This document shows, piece by piece, positions 52,453-61,497 of a stretch of DNA of 64,000 nt. A program made the position numbers and the translations under genes. Every line of letters begins with the position of its first letter. The first letter of the stretch is position 1. Under the pieces are notes generated by a model, which saw nothing but the letters and a program-made list of their open reading frames with translations, had not been told where the DNA came from and searched no databases. Origin of the DNA: Promethearchaeota archaeon (GTDB lineage: Archaea > Asgardarchaeota > Lokiarchaeia > Sigyniarchaeales > SOKP01); the NCBI GenBank assembly GCA_011364975.1, contig RDOE01000006.1, positions 1 through 64,000 of the forward strand, given 5' to 3'.

Positions 52453-52968
52453 TCAATCTTTTACTTTTAAAGCGGTATTTAATAATAATCTAGCAATATC
52501 TAATTGATATCCAATTAGTGGAGTTAATTTAACTTGCTCTGTTTCTTTTCTTATTTCAATATATCCTAATACCTCTAATTCTTTTAAATCATCTTTTATA
52601 TATTTCTTATTACGTGCCTTCTGTATTTCTGATATGTATGCATTTCCTGATGATTTTAAACAATATATAAGAGTACAAAACAAAGTTGCGGCTAAACTTG
52701 GTTTTCCTTCAAAAGGATTAGCAGAAATCAATTCAGAAATTTCTGATTCAAATCTTATATACCAATAAGAATTTAAAGGGTTATACCTAATCTGCATTCC
52801 AATTGGCTGAAGATAATTTGATAACTGTACTAATAATTTTTGAAAATATATTGAACTATTTTTATCTTTAGCACCTAATACTTCTAAAATTTCTTCTTTA
52901 GGAGCACCAAATTGACCATTATATCCTTTTTTACTTAATAAATTCATTAATAAAGATATTTCATTCAT
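52453..52968 (-). CDS. ScpB-like protein of the SMC complex
   Basis: The 171 residues look like tandem winged-helix domains of ScpB: the second half has PSLAATLFCTLIYCLKSSGNAYISEIQKARN (part), echoing LSxAALExLAIIAYxQPxTRAEIExIRG, then KDDLKELEVLGYIEI. The N-terminal half (LLSKKGYNGQFGAPKEEILEVLG) would be the first winged helix. The gene is last of the SMC operon (11 bases after the kleisin), which strongly supports the call. Confidence 0.65.
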   Translation of the reverse strand: MNEISLLMNLLSKKGYNGQFGAPKEEILEVLGAKDKNSSIYFQKLLVQLSNYLQPIGMQIRYNPLNSYWYIRFESEISELISANPFEGKPSLAATLFCTLIYCLKSSGNAYISEIQKARNKKYIKDDLKELEVLGYIEIRKETEQVKLTPLIGYQLDIARLLLNTALKVKD

Positions 52969-52978
52969 AATTTTCTCC

Positions 52979-53611
52979 TCATAAATATAGCATATTAGTT
53001 TCTTTATGATATTTTATTCTCCCTTGCTGTAGAAGGTGTAACAAATAAATAAATTTCTCATAAATCTTAATCTGATCATTTTCCCCATCGAAGATTTGTT
53101 CAAATAAACACGGGAGTTTATCCCTAATTCCATCAAGAAAAATACTTAATTTTTCAATAAATTGCTGTTCTGGTATTTCAATTAAAAATTGTTCATTTGA
53201 AATTGCCCTTATAAGATGTTCAATTTCTAAATTAGATTCTTTCTCTTTACAGTACCGATTTTTAGCATAAGTTAAAAAATTTAAGGATAAATCCTCAATA
53301 TAAAAATTTTTATACCAGCAATGGTCAAATAAGCTACAAATTTCTTTATCTTCCGGTTTTTTCTTTAAGAAATTTATTATTTTCTGATCATCATCTAATA
53401 ATCTTAATAGTTTTTTTAATTCTTCAAATTTTTGCTCTAGAATTTCACAAGCTTTTTTATAGGTAGCAGAATAATTCTCTATATTAAAAATGTTAATAGA
53501 ATTCTCTATTTCATTAAAAAGGACACTTAATTCTAATTCTAATAAGGTAATTTTACCTGAAGTTATATCCTTCTTAATCATTTCAATCTTATTATCTAAT
53601 TCTAAAGACAT
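52979..53611 (-). CDS. ScpA-like kleisin
   Basis: Divergent kleisin of about 210 residues: N-terminal helices (ITLLELELSVLFNEIENSINIFN; part) at the place of the ScpA SMC-neck-binding domain, and a C-terminal segment IYEKFIYLLHLLQQGRIKYHKE that matches the ScpA winged-helix end (FLALLELxxxGxIxxxQ). Its place between SMC and the ScpB-like gene is the strongest evidence. ATG at 53611 is taken; a TTG at 53629, five bases after the SMC stop... remains possible. Confidence 0.65.
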   Translation of the reverse strand: MSLELDNKIEMIKKDITSGKITLLELELSVLFNEIENSINIFNIENYSATYKKACEILEQKFEELKKLLRLLDDDQKIINFLKKKPEDKEICSLFDHCWYKNFYIEDLSLNFLTYAKNRYCKEKESNLEIEHLIRAISNEQFLIEIPEQQFIEKLSIFLDGIRDKLPCLFEQIFDGENDQIKIYEKFIYLLHLLQQGRIKYHKETNMLYL

Positions 53612-53631
53612 ATCCTTATGATTAATCAATA

Positions 53632-56600
53632 TTATTCACTCACAAACTTTGGAATAAAAATGGTAGACGCTTCATTTTTCCCTACTCTTGCAACTCCTAT
53701 CAACTTATCAGCTAACTTATATAAAATGTTTGAGGATTTTGGGAGAAACATAAGCAATTGGATTGCATTCTTATCCAGAGTCGATTTAATCATTTGGTAT
53801 GACGCTTCAGCATTCCTCTCATCTAAAAACATTCCAGCCTCATCAAACATACATAAAGGTGATGGTTTCATTTCTTGCAGTGATAAAATTAAATTAATTG
53901 AAATCATCGAAATTTGTCCACCACTTAATGCAGTAAATGTTTTTAGTTGGTCTTTTGAAGTTGCAGCTTTAATTTCTATTCCTAAATCCTCAAAATTGCC
54001 AATTAAACTCAATAAACAAAACGCTTTAATATTCGAATCTTCAAATCTTTTATTTACCTTTAAATTTAAATCTTCCAGAGCTAATTTAAATCGCTTATAA
54101 TAGGTCTCCTCAAGTTTATCTTCTGTGTTAATAGCAGCTTTAATGTCAATATCAAGTTTCTTTTGATTTCTTGTTATTTGTTTTAAATTACTCAATATTT
54201 GTTCTCGTTCGATTAAAATGGATTCATCCACGTCATAGTATTTTAATAATTTTTTATTAATTTCTAAAACATCCTTTTCAATCTCCTCAACAGGTCGCAT
54301 AGTAATAGAACTAAATTTAGAGAAATTTCCAATTTTTGTTTCAATTCGTTCTAAATCTTCCATTTTATGCTTTAATTGATGAATAAGCGAAGAATGGTTT
54401 ATATTTTCTTGTTCTAAAGACAATTTCAATTGCAAATCATATTTGTTTAATGTATTTTTTTCATTATTTAATTCCACTTTATTATCTTTAAGTTTTTTCA
54501 AATAGCTTTCAATTTTTTCTAGTTCTTCCTCGATTTTTTCTAGATTTTTGTATATTTCAAACGCTTTTTTGTCTAATTTTTTAAAATTTTCCTCTTTTCC
54601 CCTAAAATCATTTTTAAATGTTTGTAACGAATTGCTAGATATAAGCATTTTTTCAATTAATTCTTGATTTACTTGAAATATTTCGCTTAATTTCAAATTC
54701 CATTTAGTAATTTCTTTGTTTTTAGTATTAAGCTCTATAGGTATTTCTTTAAGCCTATCATTCCATTTGAAAAAATTCGGTTCTTTCTGTTTTTCTAATT
54801 CTTTTATATGAGAATTGAATTGATCAACTTTTTTCTTTATATTAGAGTTAGATTCCTCCAAGGAATAAATTAAGTTATATAATTTATTTTTCTTTTCTGT
54901 TAATCGTTGTTTCTGAGTAAAATGGTAGAGTAGATCATTAAAAATTTCTTTCTTTTTATAAATACTTCTCTGAATCTCATCCATTTTGGATTGATTAGTC
55001 CTTAAAATATCAAATTTATTGTTTATATCAATTATTTCTCGTTCTAATATTTCTGCTTGTTCCTTTTGAGTACCAGTACTTAATAAACCCTTTAATCTTT
55101 TAATATGTGGGCTTTCATAAACATACTTATAGGAAACAATCTGTTCCCCCTTTAAAGTTACACACTTACCATTAAAATTATCATGAGTATATAGATATCT
55201 TCCAGATTGATAATCTTTAACAACAACACAATTTTTAACCTTGGAATATATTACTTTTTGAATATCCAAATCATTATTTAATATTTTAATAAGCTGAACT
55301 AAGTAACCTATTAACCCATCAGCTCTCATCTCGGGATATGAAGTGAGATGCACATTTTTAGGGAGATAGATATTACAATATGCATTGTATTTGTTCTTCA
55401 ACTTTCTAAAAAGATTTAGACTATCCCAATCCTTAGCAATAAAGCTGTGGAGTAATCTCTCACCAAGGACAGATTCAATGGCATAACTTAGTTCATCATT
55501 ATAACTTAAATATTCGATAATAGGACCCTTTACCTTATCACTTAATCCTCTTTTACTTATTTCTTCTTTTAAAACATTAATATTAGCAGGTAAGACAATT
55601 CTACGTTCTTTTAGAGCATTTTGTAAATCCTTTAACTTATTTATTTTTTTTGTTCTCTCATAATTTAACTGCTCAAGTTCAACTTTAGTATCGAATAGTT
55701 TTAAGCTTGAATCTTTAAGCTCCTCATCAAATTGTTTCATTAAATCCTTAGTTGGGTTATCTAAGAACCACTTATTATTTTCCAATTTATGATTGATATC
55801 TTCTAAACTTTGAAATATATCGTTAATATCTTTTTCAGTATTATTTACAACTTCATTATTTTCAATAATATTTTTTTCTAAAGCATCTTTTTGCATTAAA
55901 AGTCCATTATACTCCTCCAAGAATTCACGGTTTTCTTTAACTTTCTTAGTTAATTGATTTTGTTCGTCTATAAGGGTCTCTAATTTATTTTTTAACAAAT
56001 CTTTTTCTTTGTTAGCGGTTTCAATTTCCTGTTCTATTTTCTTCTTTTGATTTTCTAAATTTTTATATTCTTTTTCTTTTATCACAATTTTTTCTGAATA
56101 CTGGTCAAGATCTTGTTTCATTATGATTTTTTCTTTTTGCCAGACTTGAATTTGATTCAAATAATCTTTTTTTTTAAAAGTATACTCTCCCATATCTAAA
56201 GTAATTCTACTTATATCATCCTCAATAATAGAAATTTTCTCTTCTACATTCTCTATTTGCTTTATATTATGATTAATATCATCTTTTAATTGATAGATTA
56301 TTTCTTCAGCTTTCTTTACATGTCTTTCAAGGTCTTCAATCTCGCTCTTTAATTTTTCTTTATTTGCCCATAGAAGCTCATCTTCATATTCTTGTTTCTC
56401 ATTTAGCAGTTTCTTTTTTTGTTCTAGTCTTATTAATTTTGGTTTTAATAATTCTAAATTAAAATTTAATGTATTCCTTTTAGTAATAAGGCTTTCAAAA
56501 TCTCTTTTAAGCCTATATACACTGTCCTTTTGTTGAAGAATTTCTTCACGTAAACTTTTAAGCCCAATACCTTCCTCCAAAAAGTTACAGAGTTCTACTG

Positions 56601-57090
56601 GCTTAAGATTTTTAATTGCATCAATTTTACCTTGACTTACAAAAGCAAAGTGGTTATCAGGATTGATCTGTAAATTCGTAACAAGCTTTTGAAGGTCATT
56701 AGCATGAAATTTACTGAATTTTGCATAACCCTTTCTTTGAATTTCATAATAAGGCGCTTTTCCACGAAGAACTATCCTTCTGATTTTGATTAATTCTTCG
56801 TTATATTGAATATGTAACTCCACCATTGCATGATTTTGGCCATTTCTTATAAAATCTGACCATTTTTTATAACGATCGTCTCTTTCATTGCTTCCAAGAA
56901 CAAATTTAATCGCTTGAAAAATTGAGGTTTTTCCACTCCAGTTAGGACCAATTATTAAAATAAGTCTTGGTGATTCACTTCTACTAGTTCCAGTAAAATC
57001 TACTTCATCTCTTTGGAAAGAGAGGAAATTTTCTAAGATTAGTTTTTTTAAATGGATATTATCGCTCTGATTTAAGGATGAAGTAACCGT
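53632..57090 (-). CDS. smc: SMC-family chromosome protein, divergent, with non-standard start
   Basis: About 1152 residues. Walker A is GPNWSGKTS near 48-56, the Q-loop is FVSQGKIDAI, two long coiled coils flank a hinge (about 513-673, including VKGPIIEYLSYNDELSYAIESVLGERLL; part) and the C-terminal head has LSGGQISM at about 1055-1062 (SMC usually LSGGEK) and Walker B PLCMFDEAGMFLDERN. The first ATG in frame (56826) would delete Walker A, so translation starts upstream, where no ATG, GTG or TTG exists after a TGA at 57099-57097. ACG at 57090 follows GGTGAA by five bases; ATT 57096 or ATC 57057 (giving the SMC-like HLKKLILENFLSF) are alternatives. Confidence 0.82.
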   Translation of the reverse strand, partial: TVTSSLNQSDNIHLKKLILENFLSFQRDEVDFTGTSRSESPRLILIIGPNWSGKTSIFQAIKFVLGSNERDDRYKKWSDFIRNGQNHAMVELHIQYNEELIKIRRIVLRGKAPYYEIQRKGYAKFSKFHANDLQKLVTNLQINPDNHFAFVSQGKIDAIKNLKPVELCNFLEEGIGLKSLREEILQQKDSVYRLKRDFESLITKRNTLNFNLELLKPKLIRLEQKKKLLNEKQEYEDELLWANKEKLKSEIEDLERHVKKAEEIIYQLKDDINHNIKQIENVEEKISIIEDDISRITLDMGEYTFKKKDYLNQIQVWQKEKIIMKQDLDQYSEKIVIKEKEYKNLENQKKKIEQEIETANKEKDLLKNKLETLIDEQNQLTKKVKENREFLEEYNGLLMQKDALEKNIIENNEVVNNTEKDINDIFQSLEDINHKLENNKWFLDNPTKDLMKQFDEELKDSSLKLFDTKVELEQLNYERTKKINKLKDLQNALKERRIVLPANINVLKEEISKRGLSDKVKGPIIEYLSYNDELSYAIESVLGERLLHSFIAKDWDSLNLFRKLKNKYNAYCNIYLPKNVHLTSYPEMRADGLIGYLVQLIKILNNDLDIQKVIYSKVKNCVVVKDYQSGRYLYTHDNFNGKCVTLKGEQIVSYKYVYESPHIKRLKGLLSTGTQKEQAEILEREIIDINNKFDILRTNQSKMDEIQRSIYKKKEIFNDLLYHFTQKQRLTEKKNKLYNLIYSLEESNSNIKKKVDQFNSHIKELEKQKEPNFFKWNDRLKEIPIELNTKNKEITKWNLKLSEIFQVNQELIEKMLISSNSLQTFKNDFRGKEENFKKLDKKAFEIYKNLEKIEEELEKIESYLKKLKDNKVELNNEKNTLNKYDLQLKLSLEQENINHSSLIHQLKHKMEDLERIETKIGNFSKFSSITMRPVEEIEKDVLEINKKLLKYYDVDESILIEREQILSNLKQITRNQKKLDIDIKAAINTEDKLEETYYKRFKLALEDLNLKVNKRFEDSNIKAFCLLSLIGNFEDLGIEIKAATSKDQLKTFTALSGGQISMISINLILSLQEMKPSPLCMFDEAGMFLDERNAEASYQMIKSTLDKNAIQLLMFLPKSSNILYKLADKLIGVARVGKNEASTIFIPKFVSE

Positions 57091-57108
57091 TTTAATTCAC
57101 CACTTCTA

Positions 57109-58392
57109 TTAATCATACCCAAAAACTTTTTTTATTTGATCAATTCGTTTCTTTCCTTTCTCAAGACGAATTTGCGCCATTTTAGGGTGTTCATTTAAAA
57201 GAAAGGGATATTTTCCCAACAATTTTCTATCATTATCTTCTAGTACTTCATTCTTGCTTAATTTTTCAATAATTATAATTAGTTCATTATAATTTTTAGA
57301 AGCAGCATCTTCATAGAGTTGTTCTAGCATAAATTCAGAAATATTTTCATTTTGAAAATGATTGATGTAATCAGTGGTAATTTTTTCTTGTTCCTCAAGT
57401 GAGATCATCCCCTTCTTTGAGTTTACATTAAAGGGAGAATCTTCTGATTGCTCAACATTAATGTAAGTTCTCTTGTTAGATTTATATTTAATTGCGGACG
57501 ATGGAATAAACTCTCCCTCATCAATTATATTCACCAAAATATCTGTAATTTCGTTACTTAAATTATTCAATTCAGAATTTAAAAAATGTTTAAAGATACC
57601 TACTTTTAAAAGCTGAGATAAATCCTCAACTTCCCAATCTTGCGTTTTTTCAACTATAGTATCAATATCGAATACAATTTTCGGGTTATTTTCTGAAAAG
57701 TTTTTTAATAGCTCCTGCCGTTCAATATTATCTAATATAGGTATCTTTATGAACAAATCAAAAATATAATATATTTTATTTTGATTTGCTAAGATATCAT
57801 CATAACAATTATTAATCCAAATCAATATGGTGTGATTTTTAATGAAAAAATCAGAATTTTTGAAATAGTTAATAAACCTGGAAAGAAAGTATTTTTCTGT
57901 AAAAAAATAGGGTGGAAACTCACGTTCATTAAAAATTAAAATCTTAAAATTATTTTTTGAATCTCCTAAATTATTATTTTCAATAGAAGATTGTTGAGAG
58001 ATTTCCTTTTTTATATTTTTATTTGATTGATTAATTATAAATTCTTCAATAACTATAGGAAAATCATCTATAAAGTCTTTCGGATTACTAAATATTTCAT
58101 TATAATTCAATTCTATTAATTTTAACTGATAGTTTTTAGAAATCAGCTTTAAGTAAAATTCGATATCACTACCTGGATTGATGTTTATTAATAGGCAACC
58201 CTTCGGGTTTATATATCTTAAATAATCGACACTAACAGTATCTTCGAAATTGGTTAAAATGATTTTTAAATAATTGATTATTGTATTATATTTCTTTCGA
58301 TAAAATATATCTGCTTCATCAATATTGATTTCGGTTGATGAAGTTATTCGAAAATATTTCACTTGGTTCAAATCTTCTTTCGATCTTTCCAT
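57109..58392 (-). CDS. Degenerate AAA-type protein upstream of SMC
   Basis: The 427-residue protein keeps the outline of an AAA ATPase but not the catalytic residues. GCLLININPGSDIEFYLKLI (part) sits at the Walker A place without GKT, FDLFIKIPILDNIERQELL matches the FDxxIxxPxPxxxxRxxIL sensor-2 area and VEDLSQLLKVGIFKHF the ADLxxLxxEA helix. The stretch HTILIWINNCYDD sits where Walker B would be. Its stop lies about 20 bases before the SMC start, so it is in the same operon. A structural rather than enzymatic role in the SMC complex is inferred. Confidence 0.5.
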   Translation of the reverse strand: MERSKEDLNQVKYFRITSSTEINIDEADIFYRKKYNTIINYLKIILTNFEDTVSVDYLRYINPKGCLLININPGSDIEFYLKLISKNYQLKLIELNYNEIFSNPKDFIDDFPIVIEEFIINQSNKNIKKEISQQSSIENNNLGDSKNNFKILIFNEREFPPYFFTEKYFLSRFINYFKNSDFFIKNHTILIWINNCYDDILANQNKIYYIFDLFIKIPILDNIERQELLKNFSENNPKIVFDIDTIVEKTQDWEVEDLSQLLKVGIFKHFLNSELNNLSNEITDILVNIIDEGEFIPSSAIKYKSNKRTYINVEQSEDSPFNVNSKKGMISLEEQEKITTDYINHFQNENISEFMLEQLYEDAASKNYNELIIIIEKLSKNEVLEDNDRKLLGKYPFLLNEHPKMAQIRLEKGKKRIDQIKKVFGYD

Positions 58393-58665
58393 AATGGATT
58401 CATACTCATTATCGGCTTAAATTTATGAACATTATTTTCATGTAAATTCACACATAAATATTTAGTGATACTATTTTAGGTTTTGACTAAAGTTTTTATC
58501 CGTATATTGTTAAAATAATAGAACATCTTATAATTTATCAATTAAATTAGGTCTTTATAACCAATATGACTTATTAAAAATATTGAATTGCGAATCAGCG
58601 TTCAATTATTAAAAATTCATTTTTCAATATTGATGTCAAGAATAGGAAAAAGTAAGTTCTTAAAG

Positions 58666-58920
58666 TTATTTTTTACCTTCCTTACCATAAATACAAAACC
58701 AGCCGCCTTCTAGTTCATACTTCTCAAAGATCCCACAACCAAAGCAGAAACATCCATTATCTTTTATTTCAGATAAATGCTGGTCTGTTTTTCCCCGTGA
58801 ACAGAAAAGAGCATGTGGTTCTATTTCATTTAACTTATTTGGTTTAAATGAAGGACAAGAACCACAAAATTGGCGACAAACTTTAATAGAATCCTCCGTA
58901 TCGGGGACAGGATCTGGCAT
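58666..58920 (-). CDS. DUF2769-family cysteine-rich protein
   Basis: An 84-residue protein with seven cysteines arranged as CRQFCGSCPSF, LFCSRG and CFCFGCGIFEKY, then WFCIYG; this is the pattern of DUF2769, small archaeal Cys-rich proteins, possibly Fe-S or zinc binding. Function is unknown. It lies upstream of the ars/hgc cluster on the opposite side, with 274 and 174 bases of AT-rich sequence on its two flanks that hold nothing I can name. Confidence 0.75.
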   Translation of the reverse strand: MPDPVPDTEDSIKVCRQFCGSCPSFKPNKLNEIEPHALFCSRGKTDQHLSEIKDNGCFCFGCGIFEKYELEGGWFCIYGKEGKK

Positions 58921-59094
58921 TATAATCTCTTAAAATTTAATTAATAAAATAGATTTTTAAATCTGATAATTCTCAACTATATTCAAAAGAACTTTATCAC
59001 CATTTAAAGTTAATATTTATAGTTTATTAGTTAAAATTGTAAAGAAGCAGAGTTTAAATTAATTTTCAGAATTGAATGACAACATACTTAGGTT

Positions 59095-59502
59095 TTAGTC
59101 AAATTGCAATTCTTTTTTAATCTGATTTAAATATTGATTGAAATTCTCTTTAAGAAGTGAATAATATGTAAATTTTCCTTTTTTCCAACCACGTATAAGA
59201 TTTAATTTCTCTAACTCTCTTAAATGATGCGAAATAGAAGGCTGAGACTTATCTAAAATTGTTTCCAATTCACATACGCATCTATCTTTATCCTTTAGAA
59301 CGTTTATTATAATTAATCGTTCCCTATTTCCAACTACGCTAAAAAAATCAACTATTTGATTAATTTTAGTATCTGTTTGTAACTCTTTTCCTATTCGCTG
59401 TAAAGATATGAAAAGCGTATTAATATCTTTACATTCATCACAAGAACATAACATTTTTTTTATATCATTTTGTCGTTTAGTTTTAATTTGACGCACCACC
59501 AT
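59095..59502 (-). CDS. arsR: ArsR/SmtB-family metal-responsive repressor
   Basis: Winged-helix repressor with the metal-sensing CVCE motif (Cys75 and Cys77 in DRCVCELE) and the recognition helix SQPSISHHLRELEKLNLI (part). A further CSCDECKD group near residues 19-26 could take part in metal binding. Repression would be lifted by arsenite or a similar thiophilic metal. It is divergent from the DUF166-ACR3-hgcAB operon, and a long palindrome lies between them. Confidence 0.88.
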   Translation of the reverse strand: MVVRQIKTKRQNDIKKMLCSCDECKDINTLFISLQRIGKELQTDTKINQIVDFFSVVGNRERLIIINVLKDKDRCVCELETILDKSQPSISHHLRELEKLNLIRGWKKGKFTYYSLLKENFNQYLNQIKKELQFD

Positions 59503-59559
59503 TAGAGTATTATAATCTCAACAATATACATTATAGTTATAAAATTATAAAAGTTTTAT

Positions 59560-59603
59560 TCAAATAAATTTTTTTCGATTCAAATCGAAATCTTTTTATT
59601 TGA
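59560..59603. promoter_or_regulatory. Nested palindrome, probable ArsR operator
   Basis: TTTCGATT-CA-AATCGAAA (59573-59590) is a perfect 8+8 inverted repeat, and TCAAATAAA (59560-59568) with TTTATTTGA (59595-59603) forms an outer 9+9 repeat with exactly the same centre (59581.5). It lies between the divergent arsR and DUF166 genes, 55-100 bases from both starts, the typical place for an ArsR-family binding site. The extended two-shell form could bind two dimers. Confidence 0.65.
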
Positions 59604-59658
59604 GATAGAATAATAAGATCTCAAGCTCTAACCAATTATATTTAAATTTAATATAATA

Positions 59659-60384
59659 ATGCAAACTATAAATAAATTAAAGGTTGGAGTAATTTCAGAT
59701 GGGAAATACGGTGAGAGAGCTTACGAGAATATCAAAAAGACCTTTAATACGACTTGGATATTAGTACCAAATATTGAACCCAACATATTAATAGAAGATA
59801 ATCTCGAATTAATAATTCCTGAATGTGATGTTTATATCTCCTATGCTAGACATCCAGATATAATATTGCAAATTGCTGAATTGAAAAAACCATTAATTTT
59901 AGGAGTGCTTCCTGGTTATGGACTTTATCAACAAGCAAAGAATATTAATAATCAAACCATTCACGCTCCTACTATGTGTTCTTTAGAAAATCACACGGGA
60001 ATTGTTGAGGTTGACACATTCATTTCTTTCTATGGAAGACCCATATATGAACTTAAAATAAATGAAGAGGGAATAATCCAACAAATCAAAGTTTTGCGTT
60101 CATCTTTATGCGGATCTTCTGAAGCAGGAGCTAAATTCTTGCTAAATAAACAAGTGAATGAAGAAAACCTTCAACAATTTGCTCTAAACGTTTGCCATGA
60201 GTGCCGAGCTCCGAGATTTGGGCGTACTTGTGATAAAGAAGTAGCAGGAATAATTCATTTGTGCTCATTAATAGAAAAATTTCCTCCTGAAACATATAAT
60301 AAATTTGATAAAGGCCTAATAGAATTTATAGAAAATATTAAAGACCAATATAAAATTAGACATGAAAAATCAATATTAGAGTAA
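59659..60384 (+). CDS. DUF166-family protein
   Basis: The 241 residues match archaeal DUF166 (once mislabelled thymidylate synthase): KVGVISDGKYGERAYENIKK (part), DVYISYARHPDIIL, LGVLPGYGLYQQ, the SLCGSSEAGAKFLL segment and VCHECRAPRFGRTCDKEVAGIIHLC (part) with five Cys. Its chemistry is unproven. It is the first gene of the arsenic/corrinoid operon, five bases before acr3. Confidence 0.85.
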   Translation: MQTINKLKVGVISDGKYGERAYENIKKTFNTTWILVPNIEPNILIEDNLELIIPECDVYISYARHPDIILQIAELKKPLILGVLPGYGLYQQAKNINNQTIHAPTMCSLENHTGIVEVDTFISFYGRPIYELKINEEGIIQQIKVLRSSLCGSSEAGAKFLLNKQVNEENLQQFALNVCHECRAPRFGRTCDKEVAGIIHLCSLIEKFPPETYNKFDKGLIEFIENIKDQYKIRHEKSILE

Positions 60385-60389
60385 TTAAT

Positions 60390-61451
60390 ATGGTTGAAGA
60401 GAAATTTGAAAGTGAAGTTAAAGAAAAATTAGAAGAAAAGAAGGACCAAGAATCTCGAAAGATTAATTATTTTGAAAAGTTGCTACCACTCTGGGTCGCA
60501 ATCTGCATTTTCATTGGGATCTTGCTTTCTCAAATGGTACCACAAATTAGCGAAGCGATTGATTCTCTGCAGATTGGTGGTATTTCAATACCTATAGGGA
60601 TTTGTTTATTTTTAATGATGTATCCCGCAATGTTAAACTTACAAGTTTCTGAACTGAAAAAACTAGGTAAAAACCCGAAACCCATTATTTTAACACTTGT
60701 ATCTAATTGGTTAGTAGCGCCATTTGTAGGTCTAGCAATGGTAAACATTTTTCTACCAGGTGATACAGTAGCCATACGTCAATTAAGTGTAGCTATCATT
60801 TTGTTATCAAGTTCGCCTTGTACTGCGATGGTATTAGTATGGGGTTGGATGGCAAAAGGAAATCAAGAACAAAACGTATTAAACACTAGTTTAAATACAA
60901 TTACAATAATTTTTGGATATGTTGGAATGGTCTCTCTTTTAACAGGTATACAAAATATTCCTATTAATACTTGGCTTTTACTTATTTCACTGATTTTTTT
61001 CATTGGTTTACCCTTAGTTTTGGGGATATTATCTAAAAGATTTATTGTAAGATCAAAAGGCTTAGAATGGTTTAATGATACCTATAGACCTTTCGTGGGA
61101 AAAGTATCGATTGTAGCATTATTAACTACCCTAATAGTCTTATTTTCTTTAAATGGAGATGTCTTGATTAATAATCCTGACTTACTTTTACTTGTTTCTA
61201 TACCATTACTGGTCGGGTTTGTTATCGTAGTTGGCTATAATATCTTAATAACAAAGGTTTTTAAACTGAAATACAAAGAAGCGGTAATAACAGTGATTAT
61301 CGGTTCTTCCAGCCATTTTGAAATTGCAATCGCTACCGCCGTTGCAATGTATGGAATTGGATCATTTGCTGCGTTAGGAACAACGATGGGTTTATTTTGG
61401 GAAGTACCTGTGATGTTGAAAAGTTGGATTTTGGAAATAAAGAGTGATTAA
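60390..61451 (+). CDS. acr3: ACR3-family arsenite efflux transporter
   Basis: Ten-helix arsenite permease: LWVAICIFIGILLSQ (first helix), the conserved Cys in SSPCTAMVLVWGWMAKGNQE (part), and GSSSHFEIAIATAVAMYG (part), both ACR3 signatures. The basic and acidic N-terminal 25 residues are cytoplasmic. It exports As(III), and probably antimonite, in response to ArsR. Upstream and downstream genes share its strand and close spacing. Confidence 0.92.
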   Translation: MVEEKFESEVKEKLEEKKDQESRKINYFEKLLPLWVAICIFIGILLSQMVPQISEAIDSLQIGGISIPIGICLFLMMYPAMLNLQVSELKKLGKNPKPIILTLVSNWLVAPFVGLAMVNIFLPGDTVAIRQLSVAIILLSSSPCTAMVLVWGWMAKGNQEQNVLNTSLNTITIIFGYVGMVSLLTGIQNIPINTWLLLISLIFFIGLPLVLGILSKRFIVRSKGLEWFNDTYRPFVGKVSIVALLTTLIVLFSLNGDVLINNPDLLLLVSIPLLVGFVIVVGYNILITKVFKLKYKEAVITVIIGSSSHFEIAIATAVAMYGIGSFAALGTTMGLFWEVPVMLKSWILEIKSD

Positions 61452-61497
61452 TTAATTTAAACCGATTACAAAAAAACAAAGAGATGAAAGAGATAAA

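Noticed and set aside
53618-54100. Plus-strand frame of 160 codons opposite the 3' end of smc
   Set aside because: Antisense shadow of the SMC head; SMC motifs LSGGQ and Walker B occur in the opposite frame.
58579-58605. Small inverted repeat ATTGAA...TTCAAT near 58.58 kb
   Set aside because: Six pairs only, in very AT-rich sequence; not significant.
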